This document shows positions 1 through 10,628 of a stretch of 64,000 nt of DNA, in pieces. How positions within the stretch are numbered: position 1 is the stretch's first letter; every line of letters starts with the position of its first letter. The DNA comes from Prionace glauca (taxonomy: Eukaryota > Chordata > Chondrichthyes > Carcharhiniformes > Carcharhinidae). The DNA is taken from positions 14,513,549-14,577,548 of the forward strand of contig CM075761.1 of the NCBI GenBank assembly GCA_037974335.1, written 5' to 3'. Made by a program: the position numbers and the translations under genes. The notes under the pieces are model-generated. The model saw nothing but the letters and a program-made list of their open reading frames with translations, was not told where the DNA came from and searched no databases.

Positions 1-433
1 TTGTTGAACTTTGTGTCAACCTGGTTTCCGGTCAGTTGCACCACTCCGCCGCCGTGGAGGTTTTTTTTGACGTCGGTGGCACCGGAAGATGCAGCCGTGG
101 CTGGGGGCTGCGGGGTGGGACGGGGCGCAGGGGACCGACAGGGATGTCCCGCCAAGGAAGCAGAATATTAACTTGGGAGCCTCCGCATCCAATTAGGAAG
201 TTGATTTGTTTTTTCACGCAATGGGAGTCAAATTTTGGAACACTGTCCCCGGGGTAAAACAAAAGCTGATCAGGCCAGTTAACAGTTGGAATGTGCAAAA
301 CTGAGATGGGTAGATTTATATGTGGGTCAATATTTAGGAATATTCAAAAATGGTGGGATCTTGTGGGCTAAAATACATGCTAGCCTTAATCTAGTTGAAT
401 AGAGTGAGGGGCTCAATGGCCTCACCTATCCAT
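1..433. other. No gene recognised
   Basis: The first 160 bases are G+C rich and the remainder is A+T richer. Short open frames exist on both strands, but none has a recognisable motif or splice context. The last part may be the decayed body of the retroposon whose tail follows. Confidence 0.4.
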
Positions 434-543
434 AAGCATAGATGAGGGTCATGGGTGGAGAGGTGACTAGTATTGTTAAAATGGCGGCGCGCGCTCGTTG
501 GGCCGAAGGGCCTGTTTCCCGGGCTGTTTTTGTTCTTTGTTCA
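434..543 (+). mobile_element. S2-type SINE, 3' tail fragment
   Basis: The sequence has the S2 tail block: 'gggtcatgggtggagagg', then 'aaaatggcggcg', 'gggccgaagggcctgtttcc' and a TTCTTTG end. It is a 5'-truncated retroposon. The same block recurs at 6531-6805 and 51781-52101, where the SINE body is also present. Confidence 0.7.
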
Positions 544-1446
544 ATCCCTATAATAATGGTGCAGAGTACATTGACAGATCACTTTTCATCCAGAGACTGC
601 ATATGCTGGTCTGGCCTACAGTGAAAATCCAACACGCTAGTTCGAGAGGAGCGCTAGAGAAAGAGAGGGAGAGAAGAGTGTGTTTCCTCTATATCTAGTG
701 TCGAAACATTCCTCTTGGTGCACGGTAAACTTTGAAGGTACAACTGGAGCAAATTCGGGCGGACTGGCGGCTCAATGTTGTGATGGCGCCCAAAGCGGAA
801 AACATACTTTCCTGTAATGTCCGCCATTCCACAATAAAATATGCCCCGCAGCACAATTTCACCCCTTTGCGCTTTTCTAATTCCTGATGTCGTTTTCTTA
901 CAATTCTATTCTCCGTTGACTATGGTAAATATGCAATAAACAATTCAAAATGTATCTGCATCCGAGTTACCAATTGATCGAAACTCGTTTGGAATGTAAA
1001 CTGCATGATCCCAGATTACATTTGGGTTCAGCCCAAACGCGCTTCCGGTCGCTCTTTCGCTAATTACCAAAGACATGTTTTGCAGTGAATGTGTGTGCGT
1101 TTGGAAATGGGTAAAGAACTGACGGGGCGTTTGAGTTTGGGATTCTGGCTGGATTAATTAAAAATGCAGATGGAGAACATTCCTGAACTTGTTGTGCAGG
1201 GGTAATGAACACATTTATTGCTGAGACAAAATCATTTCCAATCCATGTTCGCTTTGGATAACGTCGCTCAGTGAATTTTACAGAATCGGATCAGAGAACC
1301 TTACCCATGGACAACAGAGGAAGGACCTGTTGGCTGTTTCAATCTGTACTTTCGTTCCACATTTTATTTATCACGGCATGAACAATAGGCTTATTTCTCT
1401 TTTATCAGCAATTACAATTACTTTCCTTCCCCCCTGTGCATGCAAA
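544..1446. other. Unassigned, apparently non-coding
   Basis: No gene or repeat family is recognised. Base composition is mixed and open frames are short. There is a GA-rich patch near 645-680. I see no convincing splice-site and domain combination. Confidence 0.4.
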
Positions 1447-2636
1447 CAGTAAGAAACCAAAGAGGTGGATAGGGGTAAGGCAGTTGATGTGGTGTATATG
1501 GATTTTAGCAAGGCGTTTGATAAGGTTCACCATGGTAGGCTTCTACAGAAAATGCAGATGTATGGGATTGGGGGTGATCTAGGTAATTGGATCAGGAATT
1601 GGCTAGCAGATAGGAGACAGAGAGTGGTGGTTGATGGTAAATATTCGTCATAGAGTTCGGTTACGACTGGTGTGCCTCAAGGATCTGTTTTAGGGCCACT
1701 GCTGTTTGCAATTTTTATTAATGATCTGGATGAGGGTATAGTTGGGTGGATTAGTAAGTTTGCTGATGACACCAAAGTCGGAGGTGTGGTAGATTGTGAG
1801 GAAGGGTGTAATAGTTTGCAGAGTGACTTAGGAAAGTTGCAGAGCTGGGCTGCGAGGTGGCGGATGTAGTTTAATGTGGAGAAGTGTGAGGTAATTCATT
1901 TCGGTAGGAATAACAGATGTGTTGAGTATAGGGCTAACGGGAGGACTTTGAATAGTGTGGATGAGCAGAGGGATCTAGGTGTATGTGTACATAGATCCCT
2001 GCAAGTTTGGAATCAAATAGATAAGGTTGTTAAGAAGGCGTACGGTGTCTTGGCATTTATTGGTAGGGGGATTGAATTTAGGAGTCGCAACGTCATGATG
2101 CAACTGTACACAACTCTGTTGCGGCCGCACTTGGAGTTTTGTGTGCAGTTCTGGTCCCCACATTACAGGAAGGATGTGGAGGCTTTGGAGAGGGTGCAGA
2201 GGAGGTTTACCAGGATGTTGCCTGGTATGGAGGGGAGATCCTATGAGGAGAGACTGAGAGATTTGGGGTTGTTTTCGCTGGAAAGAAGGCGGCTAATTGA
2301 AACATATAAGATGATTAGAGGTTTAGACAGGGTAGATATTGATAGCCTTTTTCCTAGGATGGAGAAAGGTAGCACGAGGGGGCATGACTTTAAATTAAGG
2401 GGGGGTAGTTATAGGACTGATGTCAGAGGGTGGTGAGGGACTGGAATGCCCTGCCAGCTGCAGTTGTAAATGCGCCTAGTTTGGGGGCGTTTAAGAGATC
2501 TGTGGATAGGTTTATGGACGAAAAGGGATTGGTTTAGGCTAGTGGGTGATTGTTTTGTAACTGGTCGGAGCAACATCGTGGGCCGAAGGGCCTGTTCTGC
2601 GCTGTAATGTTCTATGTTTTATGTTCTATGAAACCA
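1447..2636 (+). mobile_element. CR1-A LINE, 5'-truncated, broken
   Basis: This is reverse transcriptase of a CR1-clade non-LTR retrotransposon. Visible motifs are [24 protein letters not shown] and FADDTKVGG (the catalytic Y/FADD box), then the C-terminal [23 protein letters not shown] block. In-frame stops near 1653 and 1869 and a small deletion near 2430 (the FFTQR segment is missing) interrupt the frame. The 3' end carries 'gggccgaagggcctgttctg' and TTCTATG-type repeats. Confidence 0.93.
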
Positions 2637-2769
2637 TTCAGCACTTTGGTGAGCTAACTTCCGCCAACCTAGAAGAATATCTTAACTCCATCCATTCCGC
2701 TGGTATCCATAAATCTATCCAGTTAGCAAAAGACAATCTATCAATTTCTGTTTTGACAGGTTCATTTTA

Positions 2770-3890
2770 GAACATAGAACATTACAGCGCAGAACAGGCC
2801 CTTTGGCCCACGATGTTGCGCCGACCAGTTACAAAACAATGACCCACTAGCCTAAACCAATCCCTTTTCATCCATAAACCTATCCACAGATCTCTTAAAC
2901 GCCCCCAAACTAGGTGCATTTACAACTGCAGCTGGCAGGGCATTCCAGTCCCTCACCATCCTCTGGGTAAAGAACCTACCCCTGACATCTGTCCTATAAC
3001 TACCCCCCCTTAATTTAAAATCGTGCCCCCTCGTGCTAGCTTTCTCCATCCTAGGAAAAAGGCTATCACTATCTACCCTGTCTAAACCTCTAATCGTCTT
3101 ATATGTTTCAATGAGATCCCCTCTTAGCCGCCTTCTTTCCAGCGAAAACAACCCCAAATCTCTCAATCTCTCTTCATAGGATCTCCCCTCCATACCAGGC
3201 AACATCCTGGTAAACCTCCTCTGCACCCTCTCCAAAGCCTCTACATCCTTCCTGTAATGTGGGGACCAGAACTGCGCACAAAACTCTAAGTGTGGCCGCA
3301 CCAGAGATGTGTACAGTTGCATCATGACGCTGCGACTCCTAAATTCAATCCCCCTACCAATAAACTCCAAGACTCCGTATGCCTTCTTAACAACCTTATC
3401 TACTTGATTCCCAACTTTCAGGGATCTATGTACACATACACCTAGATCCCTCTGCTCCTCCACACTATTCAAAGTCCTCCCGTTAGCCCTATACTCAACA
3501 CATCTGTTATTCCTACCGAAATGAATTACCTCACACTTCTCCACATTAAACTCCATCCGCCACCTCTCAGCCCAGCTCTGCAACCTTTCTAAGTCATCCT
3601 GCAAACTATGACACCCTTCCTCACAATCTACCACACCTCCGACTTTGGTGTCAGCAGCAAACTTACTAATCCACCCAACTATACCCTCATCCAGATCATT
3701 AATAAAAATTACAAACAGCAGTGGCCCCAAAACAGATCCCTGAGGCAGACCACTTGTAACCGAACTCCATGACGAATATTTCCCATCAACCACCACTCTC
3801 TGTCTCCTATCTGCTAGCCAATTCCTGATCCAATTACCTAGATCACCCCCAATCCCATACATCTGCATTTTCTGCAGAAGCCTACCATTT
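2770..3890 (-). mobile_element. CR1-A LINE, 5'-truncated, long open frame
   Basis: A 338-codon open frame (2852-3868) covers the second half of the reverse transcriptase, from [20 protein letters not shown] to the C-terminus SVDRFMDEKGLV. The catalytic motif reads FAADT here instead of FADDT, so one catalytic aspartate is changed. The copy starts at its tail (tagaacat repeats at 2770) and is cut off at its 5' side near 3890. It lies in opposite orientation to the copy at 1447-2636, so the two could fold on each other. Confidence 0.93.
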
Positions 3891-3911
3891 TAGCCCTGGC
3901 CTCAGCAGTTA

Positions 3912-4384
3912 TTTAGAACATAGAACATAGAAAACTACAGCACAAACAGGCCCTTTGCCCCACAAGTTGCGCCGATCATATCCCCAACTACTAGGCCTGT
4001 CTATAACCCTCAATCCCATTAAATCCCATGTACTCATCCAGAATTCTCTTAAAAGATCCCAACGAGTTCGACTCCATCAGCACTGACGGCAGCCGATTCC
4101 ACTCACCCACCGCCCTCTGAGTGAAAATCTTACCCCGGACATCTCCTCTGTACCTGCTCCCCAGCACCTTAAACCTGTGTCCTCTCGTAGCGACCATTTC
4201 AGCCCTGGGAAATAGCCTCCGAGAATCTACCCTATCTATACCTCTCAACTTCTTCTGAACCTCTATCAGGTCACCTCTCACCCTTCATCTCTCCAGGGAG
4301 AAAAGATGGAATTCCCTCAACCTATTCTCATAAGGCAGCAATCCAGGCAGCATCCTTGTAAATTTTCTCTGTAATCTTTGAAGT
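3912..4384 (-). mobile_element. CR1-B-related LINE, 3' end
   Basis: This is the C-terminal reverse-transcriptase region (RGDLIEVQKKLRGIDRVDS, GEWNRLPSVLMESNSLGSFK) with the tagaacat tail at 3913. It is close to CR1-B but more diverged than the copies at 8092 and 23524, so it is an older or sister subfamily. Confidence 0.85.
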
Positions 4385-4779
4385 TAAGAATTACAGATCC
4401 TCTTTTTCCTTTATTTGAAGAACTATGAACACGTCACATCCAGACGCACAGACTTCATTTTCGAGGGACACTGTATCCAAATATCCGGCCATCACTTCCT
4501 ACCACATCTATCCGAATCGTCCTTGACTTTGACAATACCTTGCCTTAAACAAATGTTGATTTACAGGATGTCTCTAGTAGTCTGTGGCAGCGTTTGGTAA
4601 CTTTTGTCTACAAATGGCCCCCTCCATTGCTATTGAGATATCAAAATTGATACTAGGTCTGTTTCAATCTGAACTAATGCAGTGATCTGTTTTTAGAGTG
4701 CTTCCTTGGGCTCGCAGGGCAGACCTTGATCGGTATGATTGACAGATCCGGTCATATGACTGTTAACAACGCATCTTAC
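4385..4779. other. Unassigned
   Basis: No gene or repeat is recognised. The segment near 4660-4680 shares 'aatctgaactaatgcag' with a segment near 27190-27220. Both are followed downstream by an S2 SINE on the minus strand. Confidence 0.35.
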
Positions 4780-4901
4780 ACAAAGAATTCCAACTGTGTT
4801 GCTACTTCCAGATGTTGTTTGGACTTGAGATAGAGCAATGTCAGTTTGCACCCCTCTTTGATGTTGTAGATTTTGCTTTCTGAGTGTTGCTGTTTTCGAA
4901 G
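4780..4901 (-). other. Exon-like segment, possible cytoplasmic-tail exon
   Basis: On the minus strand a strong pyrimidine tract and acceptor (tttctctctctctgcag) precede a 122-base segment ending at a good donor (tttgt|gtaaga). Two of the three frames are open. Read in phase 1 it gives SKTATLRKQNLQHQRGV and onward, hydrophilic. Read in phase 0 it includes ESKIYNIKEG, a tyrosine motif of the YxN/YxxI kind. No family is recognised and no partner exon was found, so this could be chance. Confidence 0.2.
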
Positions 4902-4937
4902 CTGCAGAGAGAGAGAAATGGAGAGAGGTATTAACAA

Positions 4938-5225
4938 AAAAGAACAAAGAACAACACAGCACGGGAATCAGGACCTTCAGCCCAACAAGCCCTCACCACC
5001 ATTTTAACATTGTGAGTGCCCTCTTCTACCTACTTCATTTGTCTAGGCCTATTGGACTCCTCAATAAAGGAACCATAACCAGATTGAGGGAAGACTAATT
5101 TAGCGACAATTTGTTAACACTAAAGAGCACGTTTTCGGGGTGTGGGAAGAAACTGGAGCACCCGGAGAAAATCCATGCAAGTACGGGGAGAATGTGCAAA
5201 ATCCCACACAAACTGGCCCAAATCC
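4938..5225 (-). mobile_element. S2 SINE, lacking the tRNA-like head
   Basis: On the minus strand this has the conserved 'gggtgctccagtttcttccc' region, a 'caaattgtcgctaaattag' block, an 'aaaatggtgg' block and the TTCTTTG tail. The head with box B is missing. It shares sub-variant details with the copy at 27308-27520. Confidence 0.8.
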
Positions 5226-5487
5226 ATATATCTGTACAGCAAACAGTGATGGTCAGTAGTATTCTGTTCAGACCCTCAGATCTGAAACCTCGAAGCTGCC
5301 AGAGGCTAGATTTATTTCACTGTTTTGCTGCTTTGGGCATAAATACTTCTCTGAAAACGACTGTTTGGATTTCTGTCCATTGGTGTTAAAGGCTGGAAAT
5401 CTTGTCTTGCATGAGGAGACGAGTTTTTGTTTTCAATAATTCTGAGGAATGTTGCATACTGGTGGAGCTATCATTAAATTGGAACAG

Positions 5488-5567
5488 CACAGACAGTGAC
5501 CCGAGCCGGGAATCGAACCCTGGAGCTGTGAAGCAGCAGTGCTAACCCACTGTGCTACCGTGCCGTT
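5488..5567 (-). mobile_element. SINE tRNA-like head fragment
   Basis: About 80 bases contain 'gggaatcgaaccctggagc' and 'gctaacccactgtgctaccg', which on the minus strand are the box B and box A regions of the S1-S3 head. The body and tail are absent. Confidence 0.75.
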
Positions 5568-6530
5568 CAGCCCCTCTGCCACTGTGCTATCCGCTGTGCC
5601 CATTCGAATTTCTCAGACAGCCATGTTGGTGAATTCAGCCACATTATCTGTTCAATACAGTTTAGATCAGACTGATCACGTGTTTAGCAGTAGCTAGAAG
5701 ATGTTTCTCGTTGCAGACTGAGTTCAGCGCGGCCTTTTCATCTATAAGCAGGAAACTCTGAACGACAAGTCACCCTGCTCTGATATTTTTAGTGTGCAAT
5801 TTTCACCGCAGCAGCTGTGTCTGCAAAATGTGCACGTTCACCACGTCTTCCGGTTCCCTGTGTTACCGCAGCCCAGCAACTTTCTGTCACCCTGAACGTT
5901 GCAGCATCTCTTTGCAGGTCTGTGTCTTCATCAGTCCTCCATTAGCGTCGCACATTTGCAGGTTGTAGAACTACTGAGGTAGTGAATCAAGTAGAAACTT
6001 TTGCTAATGCTTACTTCCGATAAAAAAAGGAATCTCATGGTGAAAGAATGTATCATTTGTAGCTGATCAGAAGCGCTTATGGGAAACATTCAGCAATATT
6101 TCCATTTAGACGTTCTGCTCCTCTGGGCTGACAATGATTCCACGGCCACCAATAACAAGAAAGTTTGTCTTACTTTTTCTTCTTGTTTCTATTTACATCC
6201 GGCCATAGTCAGTTTTAGAATGGTCAGCCACATTCAGGGCGGCAAGATAGAAGCACTTCATATCTTAAATGGTGGCCATGAGGAGAGAAGACAGTTGTCC
6301 AACCGATGTGAAGGGACTTACCAATGTACACCCTGTGCAAGGAACTGTGGAGTGGCTGCACACCAGAGGAACATGGTCAATCAGACGCATTCAGTGGAGT
6401 GAAGAGTGTTTATGATTATTTGAGTGTGGAGGCTTTCAAATAGCGCCTGGGCAGATGGAAAAGTTTAAACTAAATTAATTCGATTAGCATCTAGTCTAAT
6501 CCATGGCAACCGTGATCAATATAATCAATT
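5568..6530. other. Unassigned, apparently non-coding
   Basis: A 107-codon frame at 6079-6402 (+) has no recognisable domain. I see no LINE or SINE signature. Confidence 0.4.
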
Positions 6531-6805
6531 ATTGGTACATCACCCCAACGATGTGCTGTTAGGCTGATTGGTGTAACAAATTGACCCTAAATTAGTCTTC
6601 CCTCAATGTGGAATGACATAAGCATAGATAAGGGATATGGGTGGAGAGGATAATGTTAAAGCATAGATAAGGGATATGGGTGGAGAGGATAATGTTAAAG
6701 CATAGATAAGGGATATGGGTGGAGAGGATAATGTTAAAATGGCGGCGCGGGCTCGTTGGGCCGAAGGGCCTGTTTCCCGTGCTGTGTTGTTCTTTATTCT
6801 TTTTC
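6531..6805 (+). mobile_element. S2 SINE with internal triplication
   Basis: This has the S2 body ('gatgtgctgttaggctgatt', 'aaattgaccctaaattag'), the 'atggcggcgcgggctcgttg' block and the TTCTTTG tail. A 39-bp unit is tandemly triplicated inside it (6622-6738). The copy is 5'-truncated. Confidence 0.85.
6622..6738 (+). repeat. 39-bp unit, three perfect tandem copies
   Basis: The units are 6622-6660, 6661-6699 and 6700-6738, each starting 'gcatagataagggatatggg' and ending 'aatgttaaa'. They are identical to one another, so the expansion is recent compared with the divergence of S2 copies in the window. Confidence 0.95.
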
Positions 6806-7045
6806 TGGAAGATAATCGACTGTCTATATCTGGTTTGGCCGGAATGTGGCGCCACAGCAGTACCAGCAAATCATTTATTTCCAGAGTGGGCAGAAAAAAA
6901 ACTGGAATTGCAATCGATGCCATCCGAAAATTAAACAAAATAAAGAAGTAAACATTGTGATTTCTGTCCAGTTTCCGAATTTTCAATTTCCATTAGCCTT
7001 CAACAGGAGGAATTCCAAGCTATACAAACAAAGAACAAAGAACAG

Positions 7046-7359
7046 GGTGGCACGGTAGCCCCGTGGTGAGCACTGCTGCTTCACAGCTCCTGGGTTCGAT
7101 CCCCACCTCGGGTCATTGTCTGTGTGGAGCCTGCATGTTCTCGTGTTTGCTTGGGTTTCCTCAGGGTGCTCTAGTTTCCTCCCACAGTCCAAAGATGTGC
7201 GGGTTTGGTTGATTGGCCATGCTAAGGAAATTGCCCCTTAGTGTCCAGGGATGTGTAGGTTAGAGGGATTAATGGGTATAATATGTATGGATATGGCGGT
7301 AGGGCCTCTACTCGATGCAGACTCGAAGGGCCTCTTTCTGCACTGTAGGGTTCTATGAT
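7046..7359 (+). mobile_element. S1 SINE, near full length
   Basis: It starts with 'ggtggcacggtagccccgtg', followed by box B 'gggttcgatccccacc', the conserved middle 'gggtttcctcagggtgctc', and the tail 'aagggcctctttctgcactg' plus 'tagggttctatg'. The tail resembles the 3' end of CR1 LINEs. Confidence 0.9.
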
Positions 7360-7370
7360 GATTTCCTGAG

Positions 7371-7476
7371 GACAACACAGCACAGGAAACAGGCCCTACA
7401 AACCCGCGCCGCCAATTTTAACATTCAGTGAGTGCCTCATTCCAATCCTTCTTCTACCTGTGACTTTTGTATGTGA
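7371..7476 (-). mobile_element. S2 SINE tail fragment
   Basis: The segment reads 'acaacacagcacaggaaaca' followed by the complement of the 'ggcggcgcgggtt' block. It is truncated and directly follows the S1 copy. Confidence 0.65.
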
Positions 7477-7755
7477 GAAAAAAAACGTGTGCTATCATCC
7501 CTTTAATGCATTGCTAAGGAATTTGCCCAAGCGAAGTAAAGTCACAAACAGGATAATATTGAGGTATTGCATATGGGTAGGGGGTTGAGTTACTTTTCAG
7601 TCAATAGTTTTGAACATTTCCTTTTCTGTTTTTTTCAAGTTTGCAATATGGCTTTGCGCACAGCTGGTGTTATTTTCCTTCAGTCCAAAAGCATTCCACC
7701 AATCCATGCCAGCATGTTGTAATGCCCTTTTCATTCACAAATGGTCAACATAAAT

Positions 7756-8091
7756 ATAAACCCTACAGTGCAGAAGGAAGTCATTCGGCCCATCCAGTCT
7801 CCGCCGACCACAATCCCACCCAGGCCCTGCCCCTATATCGCTATATATTTTACCCGCTAATCCCTCGAATTTACACATCTCAGGACATAAAGGACAATTT
7901 AAGCATGACCAATCGACCTAACCCACACATCTTTGGATTGTGGGAGGAAACAGGAGCACCCAGAGGAAACCCACGCAGACACGAGGACAATGTGCAAACT
8001 CCACACAGGCAGTGACCCGAGCCGGGAATCGAACCCAGGACCCTGGAGCTGTGAAGCAGCAGTGCTAACCACTGCGCTACCGTGCCGCCCA
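7756..8091 (-). mobile_element. S1 SINE, full length
   Basis: The complete element on the minus strand runs from its head (gggcggcacggtagcgcagt, complement of 8072-8091) through box B to the 'ctgcactgtagggtt' tail at 7756. It abuts a CR1-B 3' end. Confidence 0.92.
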
Positions 8092-9235
8092 TAACAGCAC
8101 AAACAGGCCCTTCGGCCCTCGAGTTGCGCCGATCACATCAACCCCACCAATCTATAGACCTATCTATAACCCCCAATCCCATTAAACCCCATATACTCAT
8201 CCAGAAGTCTTTTAAAAGACCCCAGTGAGTTCGCATCCACCACCGATGACGGCAGCCGATTCCATTCACTCACCACCCTCTGAGTGAAAAACTTACCCCT
8301 AACATCACCTCTGTACTTCCCTCCCCGCACTTTAAATCTGTGTCCTCTCGTAGCGACCATTTCAACCCGGGGAAATAGCCTCTGAGAGTCCACCCTATCT
8401 ATTCCTCTCAAAATTTTATAAACTTCTATCAGGTCGCCTCTCAACCTTCGCCTCTCCAGGGAAAAGAGTCCCAGCTCCCTCAACCTATCTTCATAAGGCA
8501 TGCCTCCCAGTCCAGGCAACATCCTTGTAAATCTCCTCTGCACCCTTTCAATAGCTTCTACGTCTTTCCTATAGTGAGGCGACCAGAACTGCACACAGCA
8601 CTCCAAATGAGGCCTGACGAGGGTCCTGTAAAGTTGCAGCATTACCTCCCGACTCCTAAACTCAATCCCTCGATTAATGAAGGCCAGTACACCATACGCC
8701 TTCTTGACCACCTCCTCCACCTGCGAGGCCGATTTAAGAGTCCTGTGGACCCGGACCCCGAGATCCTTCTGCTCTTCAACGCTACTAAGACTCCTGCCCT
8801 TGATAGTGTACTCGTTCATCCCGTTGGTTCTGCCGAAATGGACGACTACACATTTATCCGCGTTGAAGTCCATCTGCCACTTCTCCGCCCATTCCTGCAT
8901 CCTGTCTATGTCCTGCTGCATCCTTCCAGACCATCCACAACACCGCCGACCTTCGTGTCATCAGCGAACTTGCTAACCCATCCCTCCACCTCCTCATCTA
9001 GGTCATTTATGAAAACGACAAACAGCAAGGGTCCCAGAACAGATCCCTGGGGCACTCCACTGGTGACTGACCTCCATTCCGAAAAAGACCCATCCACAAC
9101 CACTCTCTGTCTTCTGCAGGCAAGCCAGTTCTGGATCCACAAGGCCAAAGGCCCTTGGATCCCATGCCCTCTCACCTTCTCAAGAAGTCTTGCAAGGGGG
9201 ACCTTATCAAAAGCCTTGCTGAAGTTGATATTAGA
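8092..9235 (-). mobile_element. CR1-B LINE, 5'-truncated
   Basis: Reverse transcriptase is split over two frames: [40 protein letters not shown] and FADDTKVGG (8906-9175), then [20 protein letters not shown] to the C-terminus (8160-8921). A small deletion near 8920 causes the frameshift. The sequence is very close to the CR1-B at 23524-25460, so it is a young insertion. Confidence 0.93.
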
Positions 9236-9346
9236 AGCACTGAGCTATACTAAACGGGGGACTGAATGATTTGCACCGAACGGATTTCTACTTCTTTCAA
9301 CATTCCACAGAAATGGCTGAACCTGTTCCTGTTGAACACCACTGGT

Positions 9347-9900
9347 TAAAGAGATGTGTATTGTCTCCAGACAGTACAGTCAGTGAGGTTTTGCAAAACC
9401 AGGCAAGCCCCGTAACTTGCCTGGGTTTGCAAATCCTCATTTATTGTACTGTCTGTAGACAATACACATCTCTTTAACCTGTGATCAGCGCTCCTTCCAC
9501 TCACATTATCAGCCACTTTAAGACTTGAACAGCACGTTAGGTGTAAAGATTCGCATTCTAATCAGTAATCTGTAAACTGTGTGGGGGCGTTTAAGAGATT
9601 CGTGGATATGTTTATGGATGAAAAGGGATTGGTTTAGGTTAGTGGGTCATTGTTTTTTAACTGGTCAGCGCAACATTGTGGGCCGAAGGGCCTGTTCTGC
9701 GCTGTAATGTTCTATGTTCTATGTTCTATGTGTGTGCTTTATATGCTCTGTCTGAGGCCAGAACTCTCCATTCACCTGAAGAAGAGTTTAACCTCGAAGG
9801 CTTGTGAGTTTACTATCAAATAAATCGGTTGGACTTAAACCTGGTGTTGTCAGACTTCTTATTGTGTTTACCCCAGTCCAACGCCGGCATCTCCACATCA
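9347..9900 (-). mobile_element. R1 interspersed repeat with 14-bp target duplication
   Basis: The element is flanked by perfect copies of 'tgaacaccactggt' at 9333-9346 and 9901-9914. On the minus strand it starts 'tgatgtggagatgccggcgt' and ends in a hairpin (arms near 9347-9382 and 9445-9477). A CR1-A tail is nested inside at 9581-9730. Without that insert R1 is about 400 bp. The family is not classified here; the long target duplication favours a retroposed element over a classical DNA transposon. Confidence 0.75.
9581..9730 (+). mobile_element. CR1-A LINE 3' tail, nested in R1
   Basis: It holds the last CR1-A coding bases (ggggcgtttaagagattcgt), 'gggccgaagggcctgttctg' and three ttctatg units. 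It appears flanked by TGTGTG on both sides, consistent with a short target duplication. Confidence 0.88.
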
Positions 9901-10330
9901 TGAACACCACTGGTCACAGACTTCCAGTCACAAACATAACTTTCGACAATCAGGTACTGCCTCTTGTCACTAAAATAATTTTGGGCCCAGTTTGCAAAAT
10001 TGACTGGATCCCATGGGCTCTCACCATTTTCATCAGCCGCCCATGTGGGACCTGCTCAACATTCTTTCTGAAGTCCATGTCGACCACGTCAAGTGTACTG
10101 CCCGCATCTACACAACCAGTTCCCTCCTTGAACAATTCAGTAGAATTTGTGTGGCATGATTTCCCTTTGGCAAAGCCATGATGATCCTTCATCCTTCACT
10201 TGCCTCCCCAAGTGGAGATTAATTCTGTGCCTCAGATATTTTTCCACCAGTTTCCCTACCACTGGAGTTCAACTCAATTGCCTTCAATTTTCTGATCTTT
10301 TCCCTGACAATGGCATCCGCTCTATCCATA

Positions 10331-10626
10331 GAAACCATAGAAATTTACAGCTCAGAAACAGGCCTTCTGGCCCTCCTTGTCTGTGCCAAACCATTTTTCT
10401 GCCTAGTCCCACTGACCTGCACATGGACCATATCCCTCCACACCCCTCTCATGGTCATTGTTCCGATGGTGGCGCGGGCTCGTTGAGCCGAAGGGCCTGT
10501 TTCCCGTGCTGTGTTGTTCTTTGTTCTTTCTTTGTTCTTTGACCAGTGGTGTTGAACAGGAACACGTGCTGGGTCACTTCCTGTTCGTAGTGTAAATGAT
10601 CTATACGTAGGAGGTATGATAAATAA
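10331..10626. mobile_element. Three short retroposon fragments
   Basis: 10331-10459 is a minus-strand LINE-type 3' end (gaaaccatagaaatttacag). 10460-10540 is a plus-strand S2 tail (ggtggcgcgggctcg, TTCTTTG). 10541-10626 is a plus-strand piece of an older CR1 reverse transcriptase around the G-V-P-Q-G-S to N-D-L region. Confidence 0.6.
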
Positions 10627-10628
10627 GT

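Larger units (their letters stand above)
9236..10330 (-). mobile_element. Older CR1 LINE split by an R1 insertion
   Basis: Degraded minus-strand reverse transcriptase is seen at 9901-10330 (HGFAKGKSCHTNSTELFKEG, VVDMDFRKNVEQVPHGRLMK). It appears to continue at about 9260-9346, where the minus strand begins 'accagtggtgtt', a TSGV-like motif. R1 interrupts it at 9347-9900 and is flanked by a 14-bp duplicated target. Confidence 0.6.

Noticed and set aside
7041-7120. SINE heads with box A and box B considered as tRNA genes
   Set aside because: They lack a full cloverleaf and are followed by the SINE body; they are tRNA-derived promoters, not tRNA genes.
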